DNA of 64,000 nucleotides from Gloeophyllum trabeum ATCC 11539 (taxonomy: Eukaryota > Basidiomycota > Agaricomycetes > Gloeophyllales > Gloeophyllaceae). A program made the translations under genes and the position numbers. The stretch lies in assembly GCF_000344685.1 (NCBI RefSeq), contig NW_006920410.1, positions 2,428,693-2,492,692 of the forward strand, read 5' to 3'. Below, in pieces: positions 45,601-55,485 of this stretch (position 1 is the stretch's first letter; each line of letters begins with the position of its first letter). The notes under the pieces were generated by a model, which ran no database searches, was not told the DNA's origin, and saw nothing but the letters and a program-made list of their open reading frames with translations.

Positions 45601-46427
45601 TACATGCAGCAGCGCATAGATGCATGGACAGCCAAAGGAGGCAGTACGCGACTACTCTGGGATTCGGTTAAGAATGCAGAGAGGCGAGAGGGGGTGGTTG
45701 TTCAGGCGGACAGACTGAGCTTGTTGCAATACGATCCGACCGGCGCATCCGTTCTGGCAGCCGAGTGCAGTGTTAAACATGATCGGGAAGTGGAACGCCT
45801 CCGGTCGCGACTGGACAGAGTGATGAAGACCCGTGAGCAGCTAAAGAAAGAGATGGAAGTGGTGATATGGCGTCAGAAGCTGGTTGAGCTTGCCTCAGAT
45901 AGGGCCAACAGGGTGGATGAATGTGGCTGGGACCAGCGACTCTGCTTCGACGATGAGGAGTGGGCCGAGTTCGGTGCTGGGGTGCTGGAGAGCTACGAGG
46001 AATCTCAAGAGGACGTGGATCAAACTGTGAACGGCATGCAGGTGGACGGACCTGTGGCCGAACACGGAGAGTGGTGGTGCAAAGGAAAGAAGAAGTGCGA
46101 TCGACACGCCGGGTGTGTATGAGGCTTCACTTCACCCGACCTATACTTAATATGCATGGTCGTCTTTGCAACAGGTGGCAGAAGCTCCGGATTGCTGAGG
46201 TGGACTTCGAGAAGGAAACCAAAGAAGCGACCATCGCAAAACTCACCACTCAGGAGCGAGAGCTCCGCAAGCGAATCGAGGATATACTGGAGCCGAAAGA
46301 CACGAAAATGTCCAAGATGCCCCTAAAACCATCGAATACAAAGCCTGCAGTCAATGGCCATTCTAGTGTGAAGGTTAATGGAGATGCTGGCCGGAAGGGC
46401 AAGAAAAGGAAAGCAGAATTCGCATAG
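42637..46427 (+). CDS. SPP1: COMPASS (Set1C) subunit Spp1/CFP1 with PHD finger
   Basis: Five exons: 42637-44808, 44873-45240, 45311-45402, 45455-46112 and 46175-46427, giving 1180 aa. The PHD finger (about residues 828-876) reads YCICKTKYDED, then IACDRCDEWYHTLCVNM and FICPPC, a complete C4HC3 zinc set. After it comes the Spp1/CFP1 C-terminal domain: ETTYKRRCFAGL, CHKPARGALSKYCSDECGVKYM and a long coiled region, ending in a Lys-rich tail. In yeast Spp1 reads H3K4 methylation and regulates Set1. The protein is unusual in having ~770 residues of Ser/Pro-rich disordered sequence before the PHD; S. pombe Spp1 is about 420 aa. Start MASRRLAISF at 42637 is preferred over an upstream in-frame non-ATG-supported extension. 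Confidence 0.92.
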
Positions 46428-46649
46428 ACTCTTGTAATTGTTAGGATCCGTGATATCTACCGTCTTTTGCCTCGGCAAGTTCTGCACAATGCTGTCCATT
46501 CACGACCATGTCTCCGCGAAGACAGCTTCATTCTACATGGGTTAAACAGAGATATGTCCTACCCTGTTATAGCATATATATGGAGTTGAGGCGTAATGAA
46601 TCTGCCATGAATATCTCCAAGTTGATGCCGAGTAGGGCAGTATTAGCCG

Positions 46650-47266
46650 TCAGTATCCGTCACCTTCGCCGCCCTCTTTACAGAAGCCCCTCTGCTCGTA
46701 CAGCACATTGGCCTTGTATTCTTCCCGGTGCTTCTTTGCGGCGATGTCCTCTTTGTGGTATGGTTCGAGCGTATTCCACTCAACCTGTCGCAAGGGCACA
46801 TCGTCTTCCTGATCCAAATCCTACGATTCATGTGCCAAGTCATGTTCCGATCTTCAGGGCGAGGATGCGGATACCTACTATTTCGCCAAGCAGAACTACG
46901 TTCTCCCCGCGAATGAGGTATAGTCCTTGCCACCTCTCCGCGAAGACATCTGCATGGTATATGCGTTCCACAGTATCCTCGAGAACTAGGTTCGCTGTAA
47001 TAGGAGCAGGTATCATGAAGCCCTCGCAGGGTCGTGAAGAGATAATACTACTCACCAAACTGATCATATGACCTTAGGACACCAATTAACTTCCGGCCGT
47101 CTCTCAATACCACCATCATCTTTCCTGTCCCAACCGAACGTGAACGGCAGCAATATCACGGTAGGCTCAGGTTTCTTGAGTGGTGGCACGGTTAGACTGT
47201 GGTAGACGTACTGTCCACACAATCCACAAGAGATCCCGAGGTTGTAAATGGTATTAATGAATCCAT
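46650..47266 (-). CDS. LSM1: LSm1 (Lsm1-7/Pat1 mRNA decapping activator)
   Basis: Four exons: 47266-47212, 47124-47056, 46994-46879 and 46820-46650, giving 136 aa. LSm1 is the subunit that defines the cytoplasmic Lsm1-7 ring, which binds deadenylated mRNA 3' ends and promotes decapping. The Sm fold is seen as SLVDCVDRKMMVVLRDGRKL, IGVLRSYDQFANLVLED and VERIYH..GLYLIRGENVVLLGEID. The C-terminal helix follows (VEWNTLEPYHKED, REEYKANVLYEQRGF). Most of these elements are spread across exon boundaries, so single frames hide the gene. Start MDSLIPFTTSGS is family-typical. The 3' end converges on SPP1, about 220 bp away. Confidence 0.95.
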
Positions 47267-47406
47267 GAACCAGTTGGGTGAGTTCTGAGTAGTGCTCAAA
47301 GATGAACTTGAGAAGACTTTCAAGCCTGAGGCCCAGTCGGGCCTGATGGATCGCAATAATTCAGATTTAACCCGTTATCACATGCTCCATGAGCTATACC
47401 GATAAA

Positions 47407-47499
47407 GCTGATATGGCCGAGTCGTTAAGGCGAGTGATTTGAATTAACAATCTTATCACTTGGGCATTGCCCGCGTAGGTTCAAATCCTGCTGTCAGCG
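47407..47499 (+). tRNA. tRNA-Ser(UGA) with an 11-nt intron
   Basis: Acceptor stem GCTGATA pairs with TGTCAGC (47407-47413 / 47492-47498, one G-T pair), with discriminator G at 47499. The anticodon stem AGTGA/TCACT encloses anticodon TGA (47440-47442). An intron TTAACAATCTT lies at the canonical position after base 37 (47444-47454). A long variable arm (TGGGCATTGCCCGC) marks a class II tRNA. The T arm is GTAGG TTCAAAT CCTGC. A TTTT at 47503-47506 is a Pol III terminator. The D loop reads GAGTCGTTAA where most tRNA-Ser have GAGTGGTTAA, so G18 appears replaced by C. Confidence 0.92.
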
Positions 47500-48016
47500 T
47501 TCTTTTGTGGACTTTGCATTCTTACTGTACTTCCTGTCTTTCCTTACAGGACTGCATGTGCATTGAGCCGAGTACCTTTACGTAGAGTTATGACTGCATG
47601 ATAGATGTTTCGATTTTTGTTGCTCGGCGAAGTGTCGGCTTCCGGATTCCGGAGAGGTTCCACAGACGGTCGTAGGTTGGACAGCCGGTAGTCCATAACT
47701 CTGTAGGCAACCCGTTCATATGCCAGATGGTGTGCCGCATCGCCGAACGTACTGTGATGATGTCCCACATTTACTCTCAATTGACACAATGACCAGTGTT
47801 CGTAGTTGGGCAGTGAAACTGAAGGATTATGCTCGAAAGGAGAAATGACGTGTGGAAAGTTGCTTGCTATTATGGATCACCATGAAATCGGTAGTACCGA
47901 ATCATCCGACAGCCGTCGACACACTCCTAGCTAGTCAGAAAGAGACAACGTTTCTGCGCTGTGAGGGTAATAAGACCCATGTCACTTGTGTCGATCGTGA
48001 TCCGTGTGGACATACT
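47500..48016. other. Intergenic region tRNA-Ser / NDUFA5
   Basis: About 500 bp after the tRNA terminator up to the NDUFA5 stop. No recognisable gene or repeat. Confidence 0.5.
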
Positions 48017-48467
48017 TTAGGAATCCGGCGACGAGCCTTTGTCAAAATATTGCCATTGTCCAGGTTCAGGCTTTTCCTCCAAAGGTTCCCATCTAAACAC
48101 CAGGTCAGACTCGGTAGGTATTGAACGATACAAAGACTGCTCACGGCTTCCACTCCAGCATCTTCAACACGAGGCTTTCTTCGTCCTTCGCCACTTCCAA
48201 TACTTCTTCTATGTGTCCCTCATCTAGCTGCTTCTCCGCTTCCTCAATGTTCCCGTTGACGCCCTGGACAATCTTCAGTTTCCGTGATGTCAGGGCCTCC
48301 GCACCCTGACGGTAGACAGCGGTCTCGGGAACTTTGGAAAGTAACGATAATGTATTCTCGTACGTCTTCACCAGCTCGGGAAGTGGGTTCGAATGAACAT
48401 GTAGTCCCGTTATCCCAGTGCTTGATTTCAGGATTTGTTGGAAGAGCGGGCGGGTTAGACGAAACAT
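48017..48467 (-). CDS. NADH:ubiquinone oxidoreductase (complex I) subunit NDUFA5/B13
   Basis: Two exons, 48467-48145 and 48092-48017, giving 132 aa. It is an accessory subunit of the peripheral arm of mitochondrial complex I, related to Neurospora NUO-29.9. Start MFRLTRPLFQQILKSS is followed by the family block TGITGLHVHSNPLPELVKTY, SLLSKVPETAVYRQGAEALT, RKLKIVQ and EEVLEVAKDEESLVLKMLEWKPWEPLEEKP. In-frame codons upstream of the ATG are not conserved-looking. The start is only 129 bp from the divergent mitochondrial bL32 gene, so the two probably share a promoter. Confidence 0.95.
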
Positions 48468-48596
48468 AGTGGTCCGGGGGCAAACAGAGGCTCCGACGCG
48501 CGACGCGATTGATGCCTTCGTTGCATACCGAATTAGGAAATACACTGAGCCCTCGCCGAAGAAATTGCCTGCTCAGGACCCAGGTTGCTCACAACC
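48468..48596. promoter_or_regulatory. Compact bidirectional promoter for two mitochondrial genes
   Basis: Only 129 bp separate the divergent start codons of NDUFA5 (complex I) and bL32m. No TATA box is evident. Shared control is inferred from spacing and common mitochondrial function. Confidence 0.5.
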
Positions 48597-49017
48597 ATGG
48601 CTGCCGTCGCATTGCACCAGGCTGGCTCGTTAATTTCTGCTTCAAGGATATCCATCTTTGCTCCGTTTCTGTCATATGCCGCGTTTGTTCCTTCTGTGTT
48701 GAGTCTGCCATCCTTCAGATGGTCAATACCTACCCTGCCGTCATTGCTTGACCTCTTTCCCCCTTTCCTTCTTGCGGTGCCTAAGAAGAAGACGTCACAT
48801 TCGCGGAAACGCATGCGTAGCGCAAATAAGGGCCTGAAGGATAAGCTGAGTATGGTTATGTTCACCCGTATCTGCGTCCCGTGCAGGCGAATGACGTTCC
48901 TTAGATCTCGTTCACTGTCCGGCTTGCGGTACACCTAAGCTTGCACACAATCTCTGCCCGAATTGCTATTCTCAGTTAAGTCGAGGCTGGAAGCAACAGA
49001 TGAAGGAACAGCAGTAA
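48597..49017 (+). CDS. MRPL32: Mitochondrial ribosomal protein bL32m
   Basis: Two exons, 48597-48849 and 48905-49017, giving 121 aa. It is a large-subunit protein of the mitochondrial ribosome. The ~60-residue leader (MAAVALHQAGSLISASRISI) is hydrophobic and basic, as expected for a cleaved targeting region. The mature part starts at VPKKKTSHSRKRMRSANKGL and carries the zinc-binding set CPACGTP..CPNC in the second exon, ending RGWKQQMKEQQ. Bacterial bL32 starts with the same VPKKK/TSxSR motif. In yeast this subunit is matured by the m-AAA protease; the same is inferred. Confidence 0.95.
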
Positions 49018-49618
49018 ACGCACCGGTCGCTAGTAAAATGGCCGTTAGTAAGTCTTGTCCTTAGGTCCTTCTCCGTAATTCTTACATAACTCACCGAGTC
49101 ACTCTCAGCCTCCTCCAAATATTCGCATATAGTTTGCTCATGCAAGAGGAGCCAACATCCTCGGTGTCGATCCGTCTCTAGCGTTGGTCTGTCCAGCGCG
49201 CCACCACTAGCTCACGATGATCGGCCTATAGTGCCCTTCATCCCCCATATATTATTGGATGCTGTCTAGTCTTCAGCATTCACCATGACCAGCCTGTAAT
49301 ATTCCCTCCGTAATGAATTTGGTCGGATTACGCGAGCCTTTCTGCTTGACTGCTGGTTACTTCTACTTCTCGCTTTAAATTCGGATTCCTGCACAAGGAA
49401 GCGCGTCCGCAGATGATTACGCTGATTGTCGTATGCTTATATATTTCACTGTCGTTAGAAGGACACGACGACTGGATCTGAACGTGGGCGTTCGTCACGT
49501 GCGCAGGAGGAGATCGGATTCGGGGATGAGCGGTCCTGAATCGCTACCACTATGTGCGGGGTAATACAAGGATCAAAGGTTGTACCGCTCCCTCATCCTC
49601 AACGACTACCGGCACGAC
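49018..49618. other. Intergenic region bL32m / thiolase
   Basis: About 600 bp between same-strand genes, moderately AT-rich. No gene, repeat or RNA recognised. Confidence 0.5.
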
Positions 49619-51332
49619 ATGTTAGCTCGACGCTATCTTTCCCGTGCACCAGGTCTGTCGCGTGCAGCTTCGACCCAAGCCCGCGGTCGGGAAGCAATTC
49701 TTCAGAAGAGGCCGGATGATGTGGTTATAACATTCGCGAAGCGTACTGCTATGTCGAGAGCTAAGAAAGGACAGCTGAAGGATATCCCAGTCGACGAACT
49801 CTTGCATGGCTTCTTTAAAGTCCGTCTCAGACGGCTCGTATATCCTTACCCGAGCTAATTCTTATGGCGACAATAGGCCACACTCGAACATACCAAACTT
49901 GATCCCTCCAAAATAGAGGACATCTGCGTCGGTCGGTAGACCTTATCCGTGAGACATGACTCTCGAGCTTATTTTACTGATCCAGGTACTTGTCATCCGC
50001 CGTCCCCACTGTACATCTCTCGTGCAGCTGCACTGGCTGCAGGCATACCTTATTCAGTGCCGATACAGACAGTAAATCGTCTGTGCTCGTCAGGTCTTAT
50101 GGCAATCAGGAGCATTGCCCATGCTATCCAGTCGGGTGACATCTCACTTGGTGTTGCGGTCGGCGTCGAGAGCATGTCCCAGAAGTCAGTATCATTATTA
50201 GACCCGAAAAGGGCCGTTCTGACAGGGCCATGACCAGCCCTCGGCCTACCCCAGAAGTGACAGAGCCAGTAGACAGGAACCCCCACGCTCACGACTGTAT
50301 TCAGGTGATCAGATCACCTGGCACTGCCTGAACAGATACTAACGTCGTCATTCAGCCCATGGGATGGACCTCCGAGATGGTTGCGCAGACATACGGGATA
50401 ACCCGACAAAAACAGGACGAGTATGCGTTAATCTCGCACACCCGAGCCGAGAAGGTCAGCCCGAGTTGCTTTCCAATGTATTCACTGACCTTGTTGCATT
50501 CGCAGGCCGTCTCGAAGGGTATCTTCGCAGAAGAAGTCCTTCCCATTGAACTGCGGGGAGCAGTAGTCTCCGTGGATGACACAGTGCGACCCGGAGTCAC
50601 GATGGAATCACTTTCAAAGCTGAAACCAGTATTTCCGGACTGGGGTGAAGCTTCCACGACTGCCGGCAATGCAAGCGGCGTCGGAGATGGCGCAGCCCTC
50701 TGTATCATGACTACTAGAGCACGCGCTGAGAAGGAGGGCTTGCCTATCCTTGGTAAATGGGTTACAAGCGTGACTGTTGGCGTGGAACCCCGTGTCATGG
50801 GTAGCTATCCTACCTCCTGTCAGTCTATCATGTCTGATCTGCTGGTATGCAGGAATCGCGCCAATTCCGGCGGTGAACAAGATCCTCGACCAAGCCGGTT
50901 TGACCAAAGAGGATATCGACATCTTCGAGGCAAGAATCCTTGATCCTGCGCTTCCATCAATAATAGCTAACGACGACGACCGGTACAGATCAATGAGGCA
51001 TTTGCATCGCAGTTCGCATACTGCGTGGAGCAGCTGAAGATACCGATGGAAAAGATCAATCCTAAGTAAGTCTAGCGGAAAACGGCATTGTCACAGAACT
51101 CAACCCTTGCTTCAGCGGCGGCTCCATTGCGTTGACGCATCCCCTCGGGATGAGTATGTGGTTGTAACATATCGTGGAGACCAGCAACTAACCCATTTGT
51201 ATAGCTGGTACACGTCAAGTTGTCACAGGTCTGGCAGAGTTGAAGAGGAGACATGGACAACTCCTATGCACGAGCATGTGCGTTGGGAGCGGCATGGGTG
51301 CTGCTGGTATCTTTGTCAACGAACATGTGTGA
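49619..51332 (+). CDS. 3-ketoacyl-CoA thiolase (beta-oxidation)
   Basis: Ten exons: 49619-49819, 49877-49931, 49986-50184, 50238-50304, 50356-50454, 50506-50800, 50853-50929, 50989-51065, 51116-51153 and 51205-51332, giving 411 aa. It cleaves 3-ketoacyl-CoA with CoA to acetyl-CoA and a shortened acyl-CoA. Catalytic motifs are VNRLCSSGLMAI (nucleophile Cys), NEAFASQFAYC, GGSIALTHPLGMTGTRQV (catalytic His) and SMCVGSGMGAAG (second Cys). VGVESMSQNPRPTPE and DCIQPMGWTSEMVAQ align with peroxisomal Pot1/ACAA1 thiolases. The start MLARRYLSRAPGLSRAAST has no PTS2 peroxisomal signal and looks more like a mitochondrial presequence; another first exon is possible. Intron 7 begins with GC (GAG/GCAAGA), a canonical GC-AG intron. 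Confidence 0.93.
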
Positions 51333-51423
51333 ACGAGGGTCCGGTTCCGTCATCTATTCATGCACAAGTGACAATAACGGAGGTTGCGCCATACTGAAGC
51401 TAGTGGAATATATTTAACGAGCA

Positions 51424-53540
51424 TTACTCGCTGGGCTTGCTAGCTTTGAGGGCGGCGTCGACGACTTCTGCTATGCCTATCAGGGCTTCTTCCTCGAGCG
51501 TCCGCCCAACAAGCTGCAACGATATTGGCGCGTCGTGGAACAGAGTGGGATCATCTGCAACAACACCATGATCCGTTGTCCCCGAGATAAATGAAGAGTG
51601 ACTTACACCACTCCTGCAATTCCCTGTCTGTGACACTGAAGTACTGTTCGGGTGGAGCCTTGACATCGATGACCTGGTCTACTTGCGAGACTGGGATAAT
51701 TACCACAGGATAATCCAACACATTGTAGACTCGGGTATATCCTGCCGGTCTGTTTTTCTAGGTTTCAGTGATACTTCCACTCCGATACGAATAACCGAAC
51801 CTGTTCTTTCCATGCGGAGGAGCGGCATACGGCGCTGCAGGTGCAATGATCGCATCTACAGGTCTCCCAGTACCCGTATCTTGTACCGTCTTCTCCCAAA
51901 GATCCAGGTACTCCTTACGCAGCTCCGCCTTTCTCTTGTGAAGCTGCCAGAGCCTGTAGGCCGAAATATCGCCCTGAGGGAAGCGGGAATCTACCACAGC
52001 TTCGGTGATCGTCTCCGAGTCCGGAAGCATCGTGGCAATTATTGGCTCTCCTGTGTCCAGCGTCGTGACCTGGAAATCCTCTCGGGCCCCTGCACTCCAG
52101 ATGGCCGTCTGCACCACAGTCATTCACGGCTGCATACGGAATTCGAGTGCAGCACTCACCACAGTGTCGCTCATTTCCTTGTGATTGATTGGCTTCCAGT
52201 CTATGACTAAAAATGGTGGGGTGATCAGTGATGTACGATTCTCTCCATTAGATGACTTACCTGCGTGGCCAGCTTTGACCAAGGCGTCTTTCGTTAATTT
52301 CAAACCCCGCAGGACAGGTGGATGAGGTGTAAGGACGCCATCGTTCCACATGATACCGAAGCAAAGGTGTTTTCCTCCGCCATGTTCTGAGAGCTCATAA
52401 GCGCTCTCGTCCCAGGGCTTCCGCACAGCAAACGGGTCTTTCGTCCACGGTTTCAGGTCTACAACGGCTTTTAAAAATGCCTTGATACCGCTGAGACTGT
52501 TAGACATTGGCCCGAAGACAGAAGGCACGGAGTCTTGTCCCTCCAGGGAATTCATTGCCCCCTCGTACGGCACGCGATGGTAGGACGGCCGGAGTCCGTA
52601 TAAGCCACAGTATGCAGCCGGAATTCGGATGGAGCTGGGCGGGTGAGATGTTAGCATCTATCCAAACGCCACATCGCACCTACCCTCCAACATCTGATCC
52701 CACCCCTAGTGGACTGCCCTTGGAAGCGATCAGCGCTCCTTCACCTCCGGAAGAACCTCCGCAAGTGAGTGATCTATTGTAGGGGTTTGTGGTCCTCCCA
52801 AACACGTTATTGAACGTCTCTCCCCACTAGTAGGGATAACGCCGCATAATCAGAGACGCATCAATTCCCGGCACCCTACACACTCGCCATCAAGGTTTGA
52901 GGAACATTAATCCGTACGAAAGGCACAGCTCCTGCTTCGAGTAGGATATCGACCAATACTGCATTCTTCTTTGCATATTTGCCAATCAAGGATACATAGC
53001 CTAATAATCTTCTTCAGATCTTCGTGACGAGGGGAATTACATGGGCCTTACCGATCGTCGTCTCCAGTCCCTCTATAGACAACTGGTCTTTCAGGGAAAC
53101 GGGGAGACCGTGGAGGGGTCCTGCGACTACTCCGGTTCTCTCCAAGCGAGCGTCCAGCTCAGAAGCGATTTTTAAAGCGCGCTCCACAAAAATCTCAGTC
53201 AAGCAGTTCGTCTAGTGTTTAAATACAGTGTTATCAGCGCGCGGACCGCATCAAGCTACACGCAGGAACTCACGACTTGATGAGCTAGTATGGCCCTCTT
53301 ATAGAACGCAATAGTGACATCGACGGAGGACCACTCGCGAGTCGCGAGCTTCTGAAGTAGGACCTCCACGTCAACTTCATTTGTTATGAGTAATTCCTGC
53401 GGCGACAGTAATCCACACTGCTCAGGAAAACCGACGACCTTGAGCGTATCAGCCGGAGGCGTTGGGACAACCCATTCTTTGGGAATCGCCTCCGTCTGCC
53501 GTCGTAGTTTGTCCTCAACCAAAAACTTCCAGGAGGTCAT
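51424..53540 (-). CDS. Amidase (amidase-signature family, acetamidase-like), copy A
   Basis: Nine exons: 53540-53274, 53211-53052, 53000-52888, 52826-52684, 52634-52261, 52206-52160, 52108-51801, 51749-51607 and 51554-51424, giving 561 aa. Amidase-signature hydrolases use a Ser-cisSer-Lys triad. The lysine lies in LPVSLKDQ, and the Gly/Ser-rich signature is CGGSSGGEGALIAS with VGSDVGGSIRIPA. Other family pieces are YGLRPSYHRVPYEG, GPMSNSLSG and VIDWKPINH. The substrate is likely a small amide but is unknown. No signal peptide. Intron 3 starts with GC (ATG/GCGAGT). The start is the first ATG. A paralogue with identical exons 2-6 begins at 62170 on the other strand. Confidence 0.93.
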
Positions 53541-54344
53541 GGTTGCAGAACGGGTGGAAAGCAAGCAGGAGCGTAACGTTCAGATAAGAGAACAGAGGGA
53601 GAGGTAGTTGTCAGCGAGCGGCATGTACGGCATTTTATTCATAGCCAGAAAGTGAGATAGAATACAGAGATGGAACGTGAGGTATGAAAATGATAAGAGA
53701 CGATACAGAACATTCCCATGTCCGATAGCAGACCGGAACGAGCAAGCTCCAGCCACTGCATGCAAGGCTAAGACCAATGACAGGTTCATCTGCGGTGGTG
53801 ACATGTCAGTAAAAAACATGATACGGAACAGAATATAAAGCTCAGAAAGTCATTCATGTCAGTGACTGCGAAGACGAGTCCCCGCCGTCAGGTCGACTAA
53901 GAGGTGCCAGTAGTGGTTGTAGTACAACACTCTTCATCGGCAAAAGAAAGTATCAGGACACTCACGATACGATTCAACCAAGTCCTATTCGGCCGCGCGC
54001 GCCCAGGAAGGAGGAGAAGAAAAAGATGAATGAACCTTTTCAGAAAACTCGGTCTAAATAGGTAAGTGCCGGCATTTGCCGTATCCTGTACCGCCGGCGT
54101 CTATCCCACTCCTGAAGGCTTCCCCAGTCGTTCTCAGAATCCTAGACCCCCTCGGTATCCCTCAAGGTTAGTCGTCGTTCGTCTACCATGGCTCAGGAGA
54201 TGTGCCTTTGGATGGATCCTGTAACTCACAGGGTCGACTGGTGATGTTCGAGATCCGAAAAGGATGGATGGAGATTGGAGCTGTTGGATGGACTGTTGAA
54301 GAGATAGCTGACTCCGTTTGATAGCAAGCACCTCGGCACTCAAG
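53541..54344. other. Divergent intergenic region amidase A / RPS3
   Basis: About 800 bp holding both promoters. No recognisable motif or gene; short frames are unconvincing. Confidence 0.5.
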
Positions 54345-55307
54345 ATGTCCGCTCAAATCAGCAAGAAGAGAAAGTTCGTCGCCGACGGTGTGTTCCGCGC
54401 TGAACTCAATGAGTTCTTCATGCGCGAGCTTGCTGAGGAGGGCTACTCTGGGTGTGATGTCCGTGTAACGCACGCCCGTACTGAAGTGGGTACAACGTTG
54501 CTCGGCCTGCATCCATGTCCGACATTGACTCCACGTGCAAATCCAGATCATCATCCGCGCCACGCACACCCAGGAGGTGCTGGGAGAGAAAGGCCGCCGC
54601 ATCAGGGAGCTCACCTCCCTTGTCCAAAAGCGTTTCAAGTTCCCTGAGAACTCCCTCGAATTGTATGCCGAGAAGGTGCAATACCGTGGGCTGTCTGCTA
54701 TCGCTCAGTGCGAGTCTCTCCGCTACAAGCTCCTTGGTGGCCTTGCTGTTCGGAGGTAGGAATCCGTCCTCCGATGTAATAAGGCCAACTCTAATCTAGC
54801 CACGTAGGGCTTGCTATGGTGTCCTCCGTTTCGTCATGGAGTCCGGTGCGAAGGGTTGCGAAGTTGTCGTGTCCGGCAAGCTTCGTGCTGCTCGTGCCAA
54901 GTCCATGAAGTTCACCGATGGCTTCATGATCCACTCCGGCCAACCTGCCCGTGACTTCGTTGACTACGCCGTTCGGCACGTTATGTTAAGACAGGGTGTT
55001 TTGGGCATCAAAGTCAAAATGTGCGTTCATGCGAGTTTCCCAACTAAATGGTAATCTAACTGTCGTTCTTCATAGCATGAAGGGCTGGGATCCTGAGGGT
55101 AACCTTGGTCCTCGGAAGCCTCTCCCTGACTCCGTTCAAATCCATGAGCCTCCTCTCGACAAGATCATCACTGAGCCGTCGTCCGAGCAACGTGAGCCGG
55201 TCATTGTTTCGCAGACGTTGCCTGTTGCGGAGGAGCCTCCCGCTGCATCTTACGCTCCGGACGCCGGCTACCAAGCCGAGCAGTTCACGGAGCAGCCTGC
55301 TTTCTAA
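54345..55307 (+). CDS. RPS3: 40S ribosomal protein uS3
   Basis: Four exons: 54345-54485, 54547-54755, 54808-55020 and 55076-55307, giving 264 aa. It is a small-subunit protein at the mRNA entry channel. Start [22 protein letters not shown] domain [78 protein letters not shown] and [20 protein letters not shown] are all conserved. The C-terminal tail (about 50 residues, Pro/Glu-rich, ending EQFTEQPAF) is longer than in yeast Rps3 (240 aa). Convergent with the PL8 gene, 178 bp away. Confidence 0.97.
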
Positions 55308-55485
55308 TCCTTTGGACTGTATCCCGTATGATTATGACATTGTATGTTGTCAATGCATCTCCGCCAGTGCCCAGTGGAGGGCTGATCATGTCGAACGCTA
55401 TGAGGGTACCTATGCAAGTATTCCGAGTCTATCGGGCTGGGCATGCATACGCGAACCCCTAGATGTCAGTACTGGTCTATCGATT

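Noticed and set aside
50185..50201. A 17-nt intron in the thiolase gene that would join gtcagt to the first tag
   Set aside because: Far below the minimum intron size; the acceptor at 50237 restores the conserved SQNPRPTPE segment instead.
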